Shown here piece after piece: positions 1 through 8,189 of a stretch of DNA of 58,502 bases. The notes under the pieces are model-generated. The model saw only the letters and a program-made list of their open reading frames with translations, searched no databases and had not been told where the DNA came from. The first letter of the stretch is position 1, and every line of letters begins with the position of its first letter. The stretch comes from Oscillospiraceae bacterium (GTDB taxonomy: Bacteria; Bacillota; Clostridia; Oscillospirales; UBA929): contig JAISCT010000002.1 in assembly GCA_031265355.1 (NCBI GenBank), positions 1 through 58,502 of the forward strand, given 5' to 3'. A program made the translations under genes and the position numbers.

Positions 1-918
1 GCTGTCACCGGCGTAACGGTCACGCCCGGTACGGCCAGCGTCACGAGAGGGACGACGCAGCAGTTCACCGCGTCCGTGGCCGCGGTGGGCGGCGCGGCGG
101 AGACAGTGAACTGGCAGGTAGCGGGCAACGTCAGCACGGATACGACAATCAGCGCGGCCGGCCTTCTGACCGTGGCGGCCGGCGAAACGGCCGGTACGTT
201 GCAGGTCACGGCGACGTCCACATTTGACAATACCAAACAGGGTAATGCCACCGTGACCGTCTTGTCCGGCGGCAGTTCTTACACCCCGAGTCCCAGTCCC
301 AGCAATACGGGCAGTGTCGTCACCGAGGTGCCCGAGACGGAGACGCCGCTTGCGCAAGCCTTCTCGTTTATGGATGTGAGTGAAGACGATTGGTTCTACG
401 GCGACGTGTACTATATGTGGGAAAACAGCCTGATGAACGGCACGTCGGCCACGCGGTTCAGCCCCGGCAGGACCCTGACGCGCGGCATGGCGGTCACCGT
501 GCTGTACCGCACAGAGGGGGCGCCTGACACTTCTGAATTGGACAACCCCTTCCCTGATGTGTCCGTGGGTCAGTATTACACCGAGGCGGTGATATGGGCG
601 GCGGACCATGAGATCGTACTCGGGTACACGGACGGTCAGTTCGGCCCAGACGACGACATCACGCGGGAGCAGATGGCGGCCATTCTCTACCGCTATGAAC
701 GCTACGCCCAAAAGGTACCGCCCGACACGCTTGAGGGCCGTGTGTTTGCCGACGAAAGCAGCATTGGCGACTACGCGAAGGAGGCCGTGGCCAAGTTGGT
801 CACGCAGGGCATCGTCGCCGGCAAGCCAAACAACCGGTTTGACCCGCGTGGGAACGCGACGCGCGCCGAGTTTGCGGCTGTGCTGCACAGATTTATGGAA
901 GCAGTGAAAGAAGATTGA
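1..918 (+). CDS. Ig-like/SLH surface protein, 5' truncated by window edge
   Basis: The frame is open from base 1, so only the C-terminal 305 residues are present. They begin in a bacterial Ig-like (Big_2 type) segment rich in GV-TVTPGTASV-type strands, then a short Ser/Pro linker, then three S-layer homology repeats from about base 360 onward (motifs FMDVSEDDWFYGDV, ITREQMAAILYRY, ATRAEFAAVLHRF). SLH repeats bind pyruvylated secondary wall polymers, so the protein is expected on the cell surface. The SLH part is about 95% identical to that of the gene ending at 5718, exactly 4800 bases away, pointing to recent duplication or gene conversion. The function of the missing N-terminus is unknown. 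A Met at 76 is in frame but is almost certainly internal. Confidence 0.85.
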   Translation, partial: AVTGVTVTPGTASVTRGTTQQFTASVAAVGGAAETVNWQVAGNVSTDTTISAAGLLTVAAGETAGTLQVTATSTFDNTKQGNATVTVLSGGSSYTPSPSPSNTGSVVTEVPETETPLAQAFSFMDVSEDDWFYGDVYYMWENSLMNGTSATRFSPGRTLTRGMAVTVLYRTEGAPDTSELDNPFPDVSVGQYYTEAVIWAADHEIVLGYTDGQFGPDDDITREQMAAILYRYERYAQKVPPDTLEGRVFADESSIGDYAKEAVAKLVTQGIVAGKPNNRFDPRGNATRAEFAAVLHRFMEAVKED

Positions 919-924
919 GTGAGA
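317..924. repeat. SLH-coding direct repeat, copy 1 (pair of 5117-5724)
   Basis: About 608 bases encoding a Thr/Glu/Pro linker and three SLH repeats match 5117-5724 in the same orientation with roughly 30 substitutions and no gaps. Identity starts inside the linker and stops just after the stop codons. Most changes are synonymous, suggesting a functional duplicate rather than a relic. Confidence 0.9.
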
Positions 925-1162
925 TGAGTCCCGCGTCATCCTCACTGAATCATAAGGTTTGACGGGGAGGGATGACTTCAAAATCAACGGCCGTACATAA
1001 TACAAATCCGGAAGGAGGCGATACGTCCGCCATGGAGCCGATGCGGCAGATGGAAAGCCTGGGAATCCTTTGAGGATACTCACCGCGGTTTCATCGCCGC
1101 AAAAGAAGAGTAAACGTAGTATCATGAAGAAGAGTTTTGAACAAAAAAGGGAGGAAAATTTG
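919..1162. other. leader/intergenic region before the GH3 gene
   Basis: There is no clear gene here. A 13-codon reading frame (1032-1073) lies downstream of GGAAGGAGGCG and ends 90 bases before the GH3 start; it could be a leader peptide, but the spacing is long. The in-frame TTG at 1070 extends the GH3 frame upstream with non-signal-like sequence and is not favoured as a start. I recognise no riboswitch class and see no convincing -35/-10 pair. Confidence 0.4.
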
Positions 1163-4100
1163 ATGAAGAAGATCCTGGCTTTTACCGTCGTGCTCACGCT
1201 TTTGCTCATGATGGTCCCTCTCAGCGCGTTTGCCGGAACCATCACCCCGGGTCCCACCCAGTATGACCCGGATCTATTTGCGAGAAACGTCGCCATCTCC
1301 CGCAGCAACGCCGCCGAAGGTATGGTTCTCATGGAGAACAACGGCGTTTTGCCCCTCGCGCCCGGCACGAGCGTGGCCGTCTTCGGCGTCTGCGCCAGAA
1401 ACACCATCAAGGGCGGCGGCGGTTCCGGCGACGTCAACACGCTCGACGCCGACCTTAAGAAGATCGACGCCGGCCTGGCCGACGCCGGCCTGATCCTGGA
1501 CGCAGAAGTAAAAAATTGGTATGACACCCGCGCCACCGGCAACCAATTGACCACGCAAACCGACGTCGCCATTCTGGACGGCCTTGTCGAATCCGCCGCC
1601 GAGCGCAGCGACATCGCCATCTACGTCATCGGCCGCACCTCCTCCGAGGGCAGCGACCGGACCATCAGCGGCAACAACCCCTACAACCTCACGGCCATTG
1701 AGATAGCGAACCTCAACCGCGTCTTTGCCTCCTTCGACAAGGTGGTCGTCATCTTAAACGAGGGCGCCGTGTCCGACGTGGGCTGGATCGACGAGTATCA
1801 GCCGGACGCGCTGCTGTTCGCCGGCCTGGGCGGCCACGCGGGCGGCAGCGCCGTGGGCGATGTCGTCACCGGCGTGAAGAACCCCTCCGGCAAGTTTGCC
1901 GACACCTGGCCCTACAGCGTCAACGACACCCCCGCCAGGAACAACTACTCCCAGGCCGGCGGTACCACCCAGGCTTTCTATCACGCGGCCATCTCCGGCA
2001 ATGGGCTGAGCACAACCTGGGGGAACTACCCGGGCGTGGCTTACACCGAGGACATCTACGTGGGCTACCGCTACTATGAGACCTTTGACATCCCGGTGAA
2101 GTACGAGTTCGGCTACGGTCTCTCCTACACCACCTTTGCCCTGTCCGGCCTGTCGGCCGCGGTGGTGGGCGACGAGCTCGTCGCGACGGCGACCGTGACC
2201 AACACCGGCAGCCGCGCGGGCAAAGAGGTCGTGCAGGTATACATGAGAGCGCCGGACGGGACACTGGAAAAACCCGCCAAAGAGCTCAAGGGCTATGCCA
2301 AGACCGACGAGCTGAACCCCGGCCAGAGCCAGACCATCACCATCAAGACCCCGGTCTACTGGCTGACATCCTACAGCGAGGATCTGGAAGCTTGGATTCT
2401 CGACGCTGGCACCTATGACTTCTACATCGGCACTTCAGTCAAACAGGTGGAATCGGCCGGCTCCTGGACGCTGCCCGCGTTGCGCATCGTGGACCAGGTA
2501 GAGAGCCGGATCGCCCCCAAGAACGGCCGTGAAGACTTGGAATTCCCTGTGCTGTCCAAGTTCGACGACGAAGCGACCAGAGCCCAGACGCTGGCGAAAT
2601 TCGTGTTTCCCACCGCCGTCAACCCGGGCACCGACCGTCCGGGCCACTTCCCCGGCGAGAAATCCTTCGTCAGCAACGAGGCGGACTTCCCGGAGGATTG
2701 GGGAACCCCCTTCAGCAACACCACGGAGGCGCTGGCCGTGAACCAGCCCGATTACAGGGAGCGCAGAATCGTGGGCTCCACACCGAAGACACTGCTTGAC
2801 GTCTACAACGGTGCAATCACGATGGACGCGTTCGTGAGGCAGTTTTCCGCCGAGGACCTGTGTGCCCTGAGCCGGGGCGGCGGCACGGCAAACATCCTGC
2901 CCGGTTCGGCCGCGCACACCTTCGGCATCGACTTCTTCGGCGTGCCCCAGAGCTCGCAGCCCGACGGCCCAGCCGGCCTGAGGATCACCCTGAACGCCGC
3001 CGGCGGCGTGACGCAAAAAGCCACCATGTTCCCGCAGGGCACGCTGAACGCGCAGACCTGGAACACCGACCTGGTGTTTGACGCGGGTATGGCCGTGGGC
3101 TCCGAGATGGCACACTTCGGCGCCTCCACATGGCTGGCCCCCGGCATGAACATCCACCGCGACCCGCTGAACGGGCGCAACTTCGAGTACTATTCCGAAG
3201 ACCCGTTCCTGTCCGGTACCATTGCGGCCGCCATGACCAGAGGCGTCCAGTCTCTGGGTGGCGTGGCGGTTACCTTGAAGCACTTCTTCGCCAACAACCA
3301 GGAGTGGTCCCGCACCAGCATAGACACCCTGATGACCGAGCGCGCGGCCAGGGAGATTTACCTCCGGAACTTCGAGTATGCCGTGAGGGAAGCCAACCCC
3401 CGGGCCATTATGACCAGCTACAACCATGTGAACGGCGAGCACCCGAACCAGGACCCCGACCTGATCAACGGTATCGTGCGCGGGGAGTGGGGCTTCAACG
3501 GCATCTTCATGTATGACTGGGGTGCCTACGGAGACGGATATCTGGACCAGCCGTCCGGCATCAACTGGATCATGGGCAGCGCCACCGGCGGCCGTCTCAT
3601 CCAGCTGCAGAACTCGTGCTACTACCAGCGTGAGACAGCGGAAGAGCGCGTCAAAGAGGTTCTGACCGAACTCATGCATTTCAGATCCTTCACCGAGCCC
3701 AACGGACTGCCCGTGTATGAGTATCCGGTGGGGAATCTCCAAACGCAGAGCGTCAGCAAAACCGTAGTTGACACCGCGCAGACCGCCGGCATCGCCGCCG
3801 CGCAGACCTATGCCGGCGCCGGCGCGCTGGCCTACACCATCTCGCTGGACAACGTCGTCATTGGCACCAACCTGATCAGCGTCAACGCCCAATTTGATGC
3901 CGACAGACTGGAGTATGTCGGCAGCGAGATCGCGATTCCCGACGCGAGTTATCTGTACGAGAACTACAATCCGGCCACCGGAGAGTACAGGGCAATCGTC
4001 GCGCTGCTGCAAGTGGGTACTCTGTTCACGGCGCCCGTCAGCACGCCGATCTTGAAGTTAAGCTTTGTTGCCGCCGACGGCACGGACGACATCACCGGCG

Positions 4101-4375
4101 CGCTCACAGCGGTCTCTCTCTATGAGGTGCCGTCGCCCGACAGCACTGTTCAAGTCAACTGCAAGCTGGATCCCGCCAGCGCTGTCACCCGTTTTGCGCC
4201 CTATGACGCAGATGCGGACGGCGCGGTCACGCTGGCCGACATCTCTCTGATCATCTACAACTACTACTTGGTCGGAGAAGGCAATGCCAAGTGGGGCGCC
4301 GCGCAGAAGTATGATGCCAATGGCGATGGAATCATCGACCTGCTCGACATCATGATCATCTCCAGCTTCATCTAA
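1163..4375 (+). CDS. Secreted GH3 glycosidase with permuted domains, cohesin-like and dockerin-like modules
   Basis: The start is set by GGGAGG at 1149-1154 ahead of ATG 1163, followed by a signal peptide (MKKILAFTVVLTLLLMMVP...AFAG). The 1070-residue protein has the GH3 C-terminal domain first (about 35-330, with SSEG and Glu162 as candidate acid/base). An Fn3-like segment follows, ending near 450. The GH3 TIM-barrel domain comes next (about 585-860, with DGPAGLR, HRDPLNGRNFEYYSEDP, LKHFFANNQE and nucleophile candidate Asp785 in MYDWGA). This B-before-A order is known from some ruminal beta-glucosidases (Ruminococcus albus, Butyrivibrio). Residues about 866-990 look like a cohesin/Ig-like sandwich. 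Residues about 1012-1070 carry two Ca-binding dockerin-type loops (DADADGAVTLADI and DANGDGIIDLLDI). Likely an extracellular beta-glucosidase or xylosidase; the substrate is not predictable. It sits beside an SLH protein with a cohesin-like domain, so surface tethering is plausible. Confidence 0.85.
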   Translation: MKKILAFTVVLTLLLMMVPLSAFAGTITPGPTQYDPDLFARNVAISRSNAAEGMVLMENNGVLPLAPGTSVAVFGVCARNTIKGGGGSGDVNTLDADLKKIDAGLADAGLILDAEVKNWYDTRATGNQLTTQTDVAILDGLVESAAERSDIAIYVIGRTSSEGSDRTISGNNPYNLTAIEIANLNRVFASFDKVVVILNEGAVSDVGWIDEYQPDALLFAGLGGHAGGSAVGDVVTGVKNPSGKFADTWPYSVNDTPARNNYSQAGGTTQAFYHAAISGNGLSTTWGNYPGVAYTEDIYVGYRYYETFDIPVKYEFGYGLSYTTFALSGLSAAVVGDELVATATVTNTGSRAGKEVVQVYMRAPDGTLEKPAKELKGYAKTDELNPGQSQTITIKTPVYWLTSYSEDLEAWILDAGTYDFYIGTSVKQVESAGSWTLPALRIVDQVESRIAPKNGREDLEFPVLSKFDDEATRAQTLAKFVFPTAVNPGTDRPGHFPGEKSFVSNEADFPEDWGTPFSNTTEALAVNQPDYRERRIVGSTPKTLLDVYNGAITMDAFVRQFSAEDLCALSRGGGTANILPGSAAHTFGIDFFGVPQSSQPDGPAGLRITLNAAGGVTQKATMFPQGTLNAQTWNTDLVFDAGMAVGSEMAHFGASTWLAPGMNIHRDPLNGRNFEYYSEDPFLSGTIAAAMTRGVQSLGGVAVTLKHFFANNQEWSRTSIDTLMTERAAREIYLRNFEYAVREANPRAIMTSYNHVNGEHPNQDPDLINGIVRGEWGFNGIFMYDWGAYGDGYLDQPSGINWIMGSATGGRLIQLQNSCYYQRETAEERVKEVLTELMHFRSFTEPNGLPVYEYPVGNLQTQSVSKTVVDTAQTAGIAAAQTYAGAGALAYTISLDNVVIGTNLISVNAQFDADRLEYVGSEIAIPDASYLYENYNPATGEYRAIVALLQVGTLFTAPVSTPILKLSFVAADGTDDITGALTAVSLYEVPSPDSTVQVNCKLDPASAVTRFAPYDADADGAVTLADISLIIYNYYLVGEGNAKWGAAQKYDANGDGIIDLLDIMIISSFI

Positions 4376-4422
4376 GCAATCTAAACAACGACCGCTTCTT
4401 CATGCGTAGCGAAAAACTCCAT

Positions 4423-4463
4423 GAAACCGCCGCCGCTGCCGCTGTGGCAGCGGCGGCGGTTTC
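4423..4463 (+). terminator. GC-rich stem-loop after the GH3 gene
   Basis: A perfect 18-bp inverted repeat (gaaaccgccgccgctgcc and its complement) surrounds the 5-nt loop gctgt, 48 bases after the GH3 stop. No T-run follows, so it may act as a terminator, an mRNA-stabilising hairpin or an attenuator before the next gene. A near copy follows the next gene at 5797-5831. Confidence 0.6.
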
Positions 4464-4530
4464 CATATATGGAAAGAATTGGAAGATCAGAGACGCCCAA
4501 TCGCTCCATAAAGAATCAGAGAAGGATACA

Positions 4531-5718
4531 ATGAACATGAAAAAGATTTTTACCAAGTGTGTCGCCGTCCTAGTCGCCGTCATGACGGTCAGTCTGTTTT
4601 TGCCCGCGGCGAGCGCGGCCGCTCTTTCTTATTCGCTGGCGCCGGCCACCGTAAACCTGGGCGCCGATCAAAGCGGCGGCTTTCAAATCACTGTCCAGCC
4701 GGACGCGCCATTCGGCGGCGTTGATTTCTTGGTGTCCTTGCCGGCGGCGGTGGAAATCATCAGTGTTTCCTACAATGTCTCCGGAACGATCGGTTCCCCT
4801 GGCCCGAAGGGTGATGGTATCTATTTTGGCGTGACAAATCTTACGACGAATGCTTACACCGGCCCGCTGGTTTGTACGGTCAACATCAAGTACACCGGTA
4901 CGGGCACGGCGCCGTCCGACATTGTCATTTCTGAGGTCAGGCTGTCCACCTATACCGGGAAAACCGGCGCGGACAGTGTTGAAACGCATATTGTTCCGCC
5001 CTCCGACGGCAATAAAGTCGCCGTGGTTCCCAATGCGGCCCCCTCTGGCGGCGATCCCGATGGCAGCAATCCCGGCGGTAGCAATCCCGGCGGCGGCAGT
5101 GGCAGTACAGGTGGCGCCGTCACCGAGACGCCCGAGACGGAGACGCCGCTTGCGCAGGCCTTCCCGTTTACGGATGTGAGTGAAGACGATTGGTTCTACG
5201 GCGACGTGTACGCTGTGTGGGAAAACAGCCTGATGAACGGCACGTCGGCCACGTTGTTCAGCCCCAGCAGAACACTGACGCGCGGCATGGTGGTCACCGT
5301 GCTGTACCGTACAGAGGGGGCGCCTGACATTTCTGAATTGGACAACCCCTTCCCCGATGTGTCCGCGGGCCAGTATTACACCGAGGCGGTGATATGGGCG
5401 GCGGACCATGAGATCGTACTCGGTTATACGGGCGGTCAGTTTGGCCCGGACGACGACATCACGCGGGAGCAGATGGCGGCCATTCTCTACCGTTATGAAC
5501 GCTACGCCCAAAAGGTACCGCCCGACACGCTCGAGGGCCGTGTGTTTGCCGACGAAAGCAGCATTGGCGACTACGCGAAGGAGGCCGTGGCCAAGTTGGT
5601 CACACAGGGCATCATCGCCGGCAAGCCAAACAACCGGTTTGACCCGCGTGGGAACGCGACGCGCGCCGAGTTTGCGGCCGTGCTGCACCGATTTATGGAG
5701 GCTGTGAAAGAAGATTGA
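4531..5718 (+). CDS. Cohesin-like domain protein with three SLH repeats (putative surface anchor)
   Basis: ATG 4531 follows GAAGGA at 4521 and starts a signal peptide (MNMKKIFTKCVAVLVAVM...ASAA); ATG 4537 is also possible. Residues about 30-165 form a beta-sandwich with cohesin-like pattern (VNLGADQSGGFQITVQPD, GGVDFLVSLPAAVEIISV), then a Gly/Ser/Asn-Pro linker with GSNPGG repeats, then three SLH repeats (about 210-395). This is the architecture of cell-surface anchoring scaffoldins such as the Clostridium thermocellum OlpA/SdbA class: a receptor domain held in the S-layer. The GH3 enzyme immediately upstream carries a dockerin-like tail, making it the obvious candidate client; that pairing is inferred. 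The cohesin assignment rests on fold pattern, so a generic Ig-like domain remains possible. The SLH region is a near duplicate of the one at 317-924. Confidence 0.75.
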   Translation: MNMKKIFTKCVAVLVAVMTVSLFLPAASAAALSYSLAPATVNLGADQSGGFQITVQPDAPFGGVDFLVSLPAAVEIISVSYNVSGTIGSPGPKGDGIYFGVTNLTTNAYTGPLVCTVNIKYTGTGTAPSDIVISEVRLSTYTGKTGADSVETHIVPPSDGNKVAVVPNAAPSGGDPDGSNPGGSNPGGGSGSTGGAVTETPETETPLAQAFPFTDVSEDDWFYGDVYAVWENSLMNGTSATLFSPSRTLTRGMVVTVLYRTEGAPDISELDNPFPDVSAGQYYTEAVIWAADHEIVLGYTGGQFGPDDDITREQMAAILYRYERYAQKVPPDTLEGRVFADESSIGDYAKEAVAKLVTQGIIAGKPNNRFDPRGNATRAEFAAVLHRFMEAVKED

Positions 5719-5724
5719 GTGAGA
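5117..5724. repeat. SLH-coding direct repeat, copy 2 (pair of 317-924)
   Basis: Second copy of the SLH-coding repeat, in direct orientation. Recombination between the copies would excise 4.8 kb carrying the GH3 gene and the cohesin-like domain, leaving an Ig-like/SLH fusion. Confidence 0.9.
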
Positions 5725-5796
5725 AGAAAACCAATACTTGATGATACGCCGACACCGTCTCTGCTTTCGCGCCCTATAATGCAGCAAAAACCCCAT

Positions 5797-5831
5797 GAAA
5801 CCGCCGCCGCTGTTACAGTGGCGGCGGTTTC
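5797..5831 (+). terminator. GC-rich stem-loop after the cohesin-like/SLH gene
   Basis: A 17-bp inverted repeat with one G-T type mismatch, beginning catgaaaccgccgccgctg exactly like the hairpin at 4423. It lies about 80 bases after the stop. The shared sequence shows both intergenic hairpins descend from one element. Confidence 0.6.
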
Positions 5832-5863
5832 TATTGAAAACTCCTAAAATGTCGAAAAGGATA

Positions 5864-5892
5864 TTGACAAATAGTTTAATCAGTGTTATAAT
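5864..5892 (+). promoter_or_regulatory. Consensus SigA promoter for the nitroreductase-hipA pair
   Basis: TTGACA (5864-5869) and TATAAT (5887-5892) match consensus perfectly with 17-base spacing; transcription would begin near 5899. The 125-base leader before the GTG start at 6025 contains an open frame without a clear start, which I do not call as a gene. Confidence 0.85.
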
Positions 5893-6024
5893 ATTTGCCA
5901 TAAATTCAGATATCACACCCAAAGAATTTGAGCGTCTCACATACCAAAGTGTTGACAAGATGAAGTCGGAGCGCATTGGCGGCGAGCTGACGTATACGGC
6001 GATATACTCGAAAGGAGAGACACA

Positions 6025-6729
6025 GTGAATCAATCAGAAATGACCCTATATGAAATGATATTTGCCCGTCGCAGTGTGAGGCAATACCGAAATGAGGCGT
6101 TTGATACGTCTGCTTTGGCAGAGATTGAAAACCACGCTAACTCCGCAAAACAACTCCCTGCACAAAGCGCGAGATTTGAAATTGTGGACAGCAGTCGGAT
6201 AAAAGGCGGCGTCGCGCCGTACGCGATTTTGGCGTTTGCCGGCGCGGACGACTTGTCGCTTGTAAACATCGGCTACACACTTCAGGGTGTAGATTTGTGG
6301 CTTCAAGCAAATGGCCACGGCAGCGTCTGGTGCGGTATGGCGACGCCGAAAGAACAACGGTCAGACTACCGCATTTTAATCGGTTTCGGCAAAACGGACG
6401 TCCCACTACGCAAGTCCGAAAGCGAGTTCAAGCGAAAGAAAATCGCCGACATAAGCAATGCTGACAATCCAGTAAGCCGTGCCGCGAGACTTGCGCCGTC
6501 CGCCGTAAACTTTCAGCCGTGGATGCTGACGTTTGCGGATAACAAAGTCACGGTACAGGCGAATGTGCGCGGTGTTGGAAAGATACTCCCAGGTCGGCTG
6601 TACTTATTTGATTTTGGCATCGTATTAAAGCACATAGAACTTGCCTTGGAACAGGAAGGAAAAGCTGTGAAGTCCTTGTCTTTCGATGGGGAAGCGAAAG
6701 GGTTCACAGCGAAAATAATCTTCGGATAG
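6025..6729 (+). CDS. Nitroreductase-fold FMN oxidoreductase, TM1586 type
   Basis: A GTG start sits 5 bases after AAAGGAGAG (6011-6019). The 234-residue protein begins with the nitroreductase signature MIFARRSVRQYRN, where basic residues bind the FMN phosphate. It has a second half with APSAVNFQPWMLTF and a glycine-rich end, fitting the putative TM1586-type nitroreductases, which are internally duplicated single chains. The natural substrate is unknown; quinone, nitro-compound or flavin reduction are the family's usual activities. A strong promoter lies directly upstream, and the HipA-like gene starts 19 bases after the stop, so the two are probably cotranscribed. Confidence 0.8.
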   Translation: MNQSEMTLYEMIFARRSVRQYRNEAFDTSALAEIENHANSAKQLPAQSARFEIVDSSRIKGGVAPYAILAFAGADDLSLVNIGYTLQGVDLWLQANGHGSVWCGMATPKEQRSDYRILIGFGKTDVPLRKSESEFKRKKIADISNADNPVSRAARLAPSAVNFQPWMLTFADNKVTVQANVRGVGKILPGRLYLFDFGIVLKHIELALEQEGKAVKSLSFDGEAKGFTAKIIFG

Positions 6730-6748
6730 GAGGACATGCAGACATCAC

Positions 6749-7876
6749 ATGAACTACACATTAATGCACAAAAATGTCGAGGTTGTAGACATTAGGATCG
6801 ATGAATCGGCGGTCGCCATAACGAACATAGGCACAGTTCATAGTCCGGAACATATACCGCTCGGGGTCCAGTCGTTAAAAGGCGGTATTGACCGCGAGGA
6901 ACTAAACGATTGGCTGAGGAGTCGTTCTATCCCCGCAAGCCGTTCCGGCATTCGGGAGTTGTATACCCGTTTGGGCAGGAGTTCAACCGAACATCTGATT
7001 CTCAAATGCCATGCCTTGAGTTTGTCCGATCATTACTGGGTTTGTCCCAAGAATTCAGGACTTCTTTGGGCGGAAATCAACTTTTTTCAGAACGATTTTT
7101 CAAAGGATGTTGGCGAAATACTTTTCGGACATGAACCCGCCGATAGAAACAAGATAAATTTGATGTCGCCCGACAATACATCGGTCGGTTGGTTGAAGAA
7201 AAGATGGATTATTGTCGACGGAAAACGCGCGCTTATTAAAGGCGGAAATGATCCTTGGAAGCAGGAACCATATAACGAGGTTATAGCAAGCGAGATTATG
7301 CGGCGGCTGGGCATTGTCCATGTCCCTTATTCGCTGATATTCGACGGCGGTGAGTCGCTCAGTTTGTGTGAAAATTTTCTTTCTGCAGACACAGAGTTTA
7401 TTCCCGCGTGGAATGTATTTTATGCAAAAAAGATGAACGATATAGATTCCGATTTTTCGCACTTATTGCGTTGCTGTGACACACTTGGCATACCCAATAC
7501 ACGCACGGCAATTGATAAAATGTTGACGCTTGACTGTATCATTGCGAACGAGGATAGGCACTATAACAATTTTGGATTTATTCGCAACGCGGATACGCTG
7601 GAATGGCTTGGATTTGCGCCGATATTCGACTGCGGGACGTCCCTGTGGCACAATGTCCTCGACATAGGCGCTCAGAGAAAAAGTCAGCCGTTTCAAGAAA
7701 CGCACGAAGAACAAATCAAGCTTGTTGCAGACCTGAGCTGGTTCAATATTGAAGCCTTAGAGGGCATTGAGCAAGAGATTTCCGCCATATTCTCTCAGTC
7801 TCCCCTGGTTGACGAAAATCGCAGCAATGCAATTTCGAAAGCGGTGCTTGACCGCGCAAAGATGCTCGAACAGTAA
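6749..7876 (+). CDS. HipA-like Ser/Thr kinase domain protein, no HipB partner
   Basis: The 375-residue protein shows the HipA C-terminal kinase motifs: IANEDRHYNNFGF with catalytic Asp269, and PIFDCGTSL with the metal-binding Asp294 region. A glycine-poor lysine region (KRALIKGG) precedes them. HipA toxins phosphorylate glutamyl-tRNA synthetase and are neutralised by a small HTH antitoxin encoded just upstream. Here the upstream neighbour is a nitroreductase and no HTH gene is present, so this may be an orphan or a non-toxin HipA relative. The GGAGG at 6729-6733 is unusually far (15 bases) from ATG 6749; no better in-frame start is visible, so the first residues are uncertain. Confidence 0.75.
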   Translation: MNYTLMHKNVEVVDIRIDESAVAITNIGTVHSPEHIPLGVQSLKGGIDREELNDWLRSRSIPASRSGIRELYTRLGRSSTEHLILKCHALSLSDHYWVCPKNSGLLWAEINFFQNDFSKDVGEILFGHEPADRNKINLMSPDNTSVGWLKKRWIIVDGKRALIKGGNDPWKQEPYNEVIASEIMRRLGIVHVPYSLIFDGGESLSLCENFLSADTEFIPAWNVFYAKKMNDIDSDFSHLLRCCDTLGIPNTRTAIDKMLTLDCIIANEDRHYNNFGFIRNADTLEWLGFAPIFDCGTSLWHNVLDIGAQRKSQPFQETHEEQIKLVADLSWFNIEALEGIEQEISAIFSQSPLVDENRSNAISKAVLDRAKMLEQ

Positions 7877-7951
7877 ACCGCATTGAAACACCCCTATAAG
7901 GGTGGGTTTCTGCTGTCTGCAACCTGTTTGCCCGTGCGAACCGGATGTGAG

Positions 7952-8102
7952 AGAATCGGCGTCGTCTCCGGCCGCGCGCACGGGCAGTTTGACCCGTGGG
8001 CGTACGCCACGCGCGAGGAAACCGCGAAGATCCTGAGCGTCGTCATGGCGCATGTGAAAAACGCGTAACTTCAAAAACGCGTAACTTCACTCTTCTGATT
8101 TG
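7952..8102 (+). pseudogene. Relic of an SLH gene 3' end (copy 1)
   Basis: This stretch matches the last SLH repeat and post-stop sequence of the giant GH3 gene (16753-16886), encoding IGVVSGRAHGQFDPWAYATREETAKIL and ending in KNA-stop, with a small duplication of aaaacgcgtaacttca. No SLH start, signal peptide or upstream repeat is left. The in-frame Met at 7883 comes from unrelated sequence, so a 61-residue product is unlikely to be functional. Confidence 0.8.
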
Positions 8103-8112
8103 ACGGCTCATG

Positions 8113-8165
8113 ACAGCGGGGGCTTTCTCTGTTTACCATGTAGGAACAGAGAAAGCCCCCGCTGT
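8113..8165. terminator. Perfect 21-bp stem-loop between convergent genes
   Basis: acagcgggggctttctctgtt pairs perfectly with 8145-8165 around an 11-base loop. It lies just past the SLH relic and 24 bases beyond the stop of the convergent AlbA_2 gene, so it probably terminates both directions despite lacking a strong T-run. Confidence 0.7.
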
Positions 8166-8189
8166 GTAATCTCTATACAGCCATTGTCT

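Noticed and set aside
919..1162. c-di-GMP or other riboswitch before the GH3 gene
   Set aside because: The GC-rich leader has some paired segments but does not match a riboswitch consensus that I know.
2435..4012. 525-codon antisense frame opposite the first GH3 gene
   Set aside because: Shadow of a well supported gene; no signal, motif or ribosome binding site.
5795..6028. 77-codon frame before the nitroreductase
   Set aside because: It starts inside the hairpin and runs through the promoter, so the transcript cannot contain its start.
7883..8068. 61-residue SLH mini-protein
   Set aside because: No signal peptide or ribosome binding site; only the last SLH segment is homologous, so it is called a relic.
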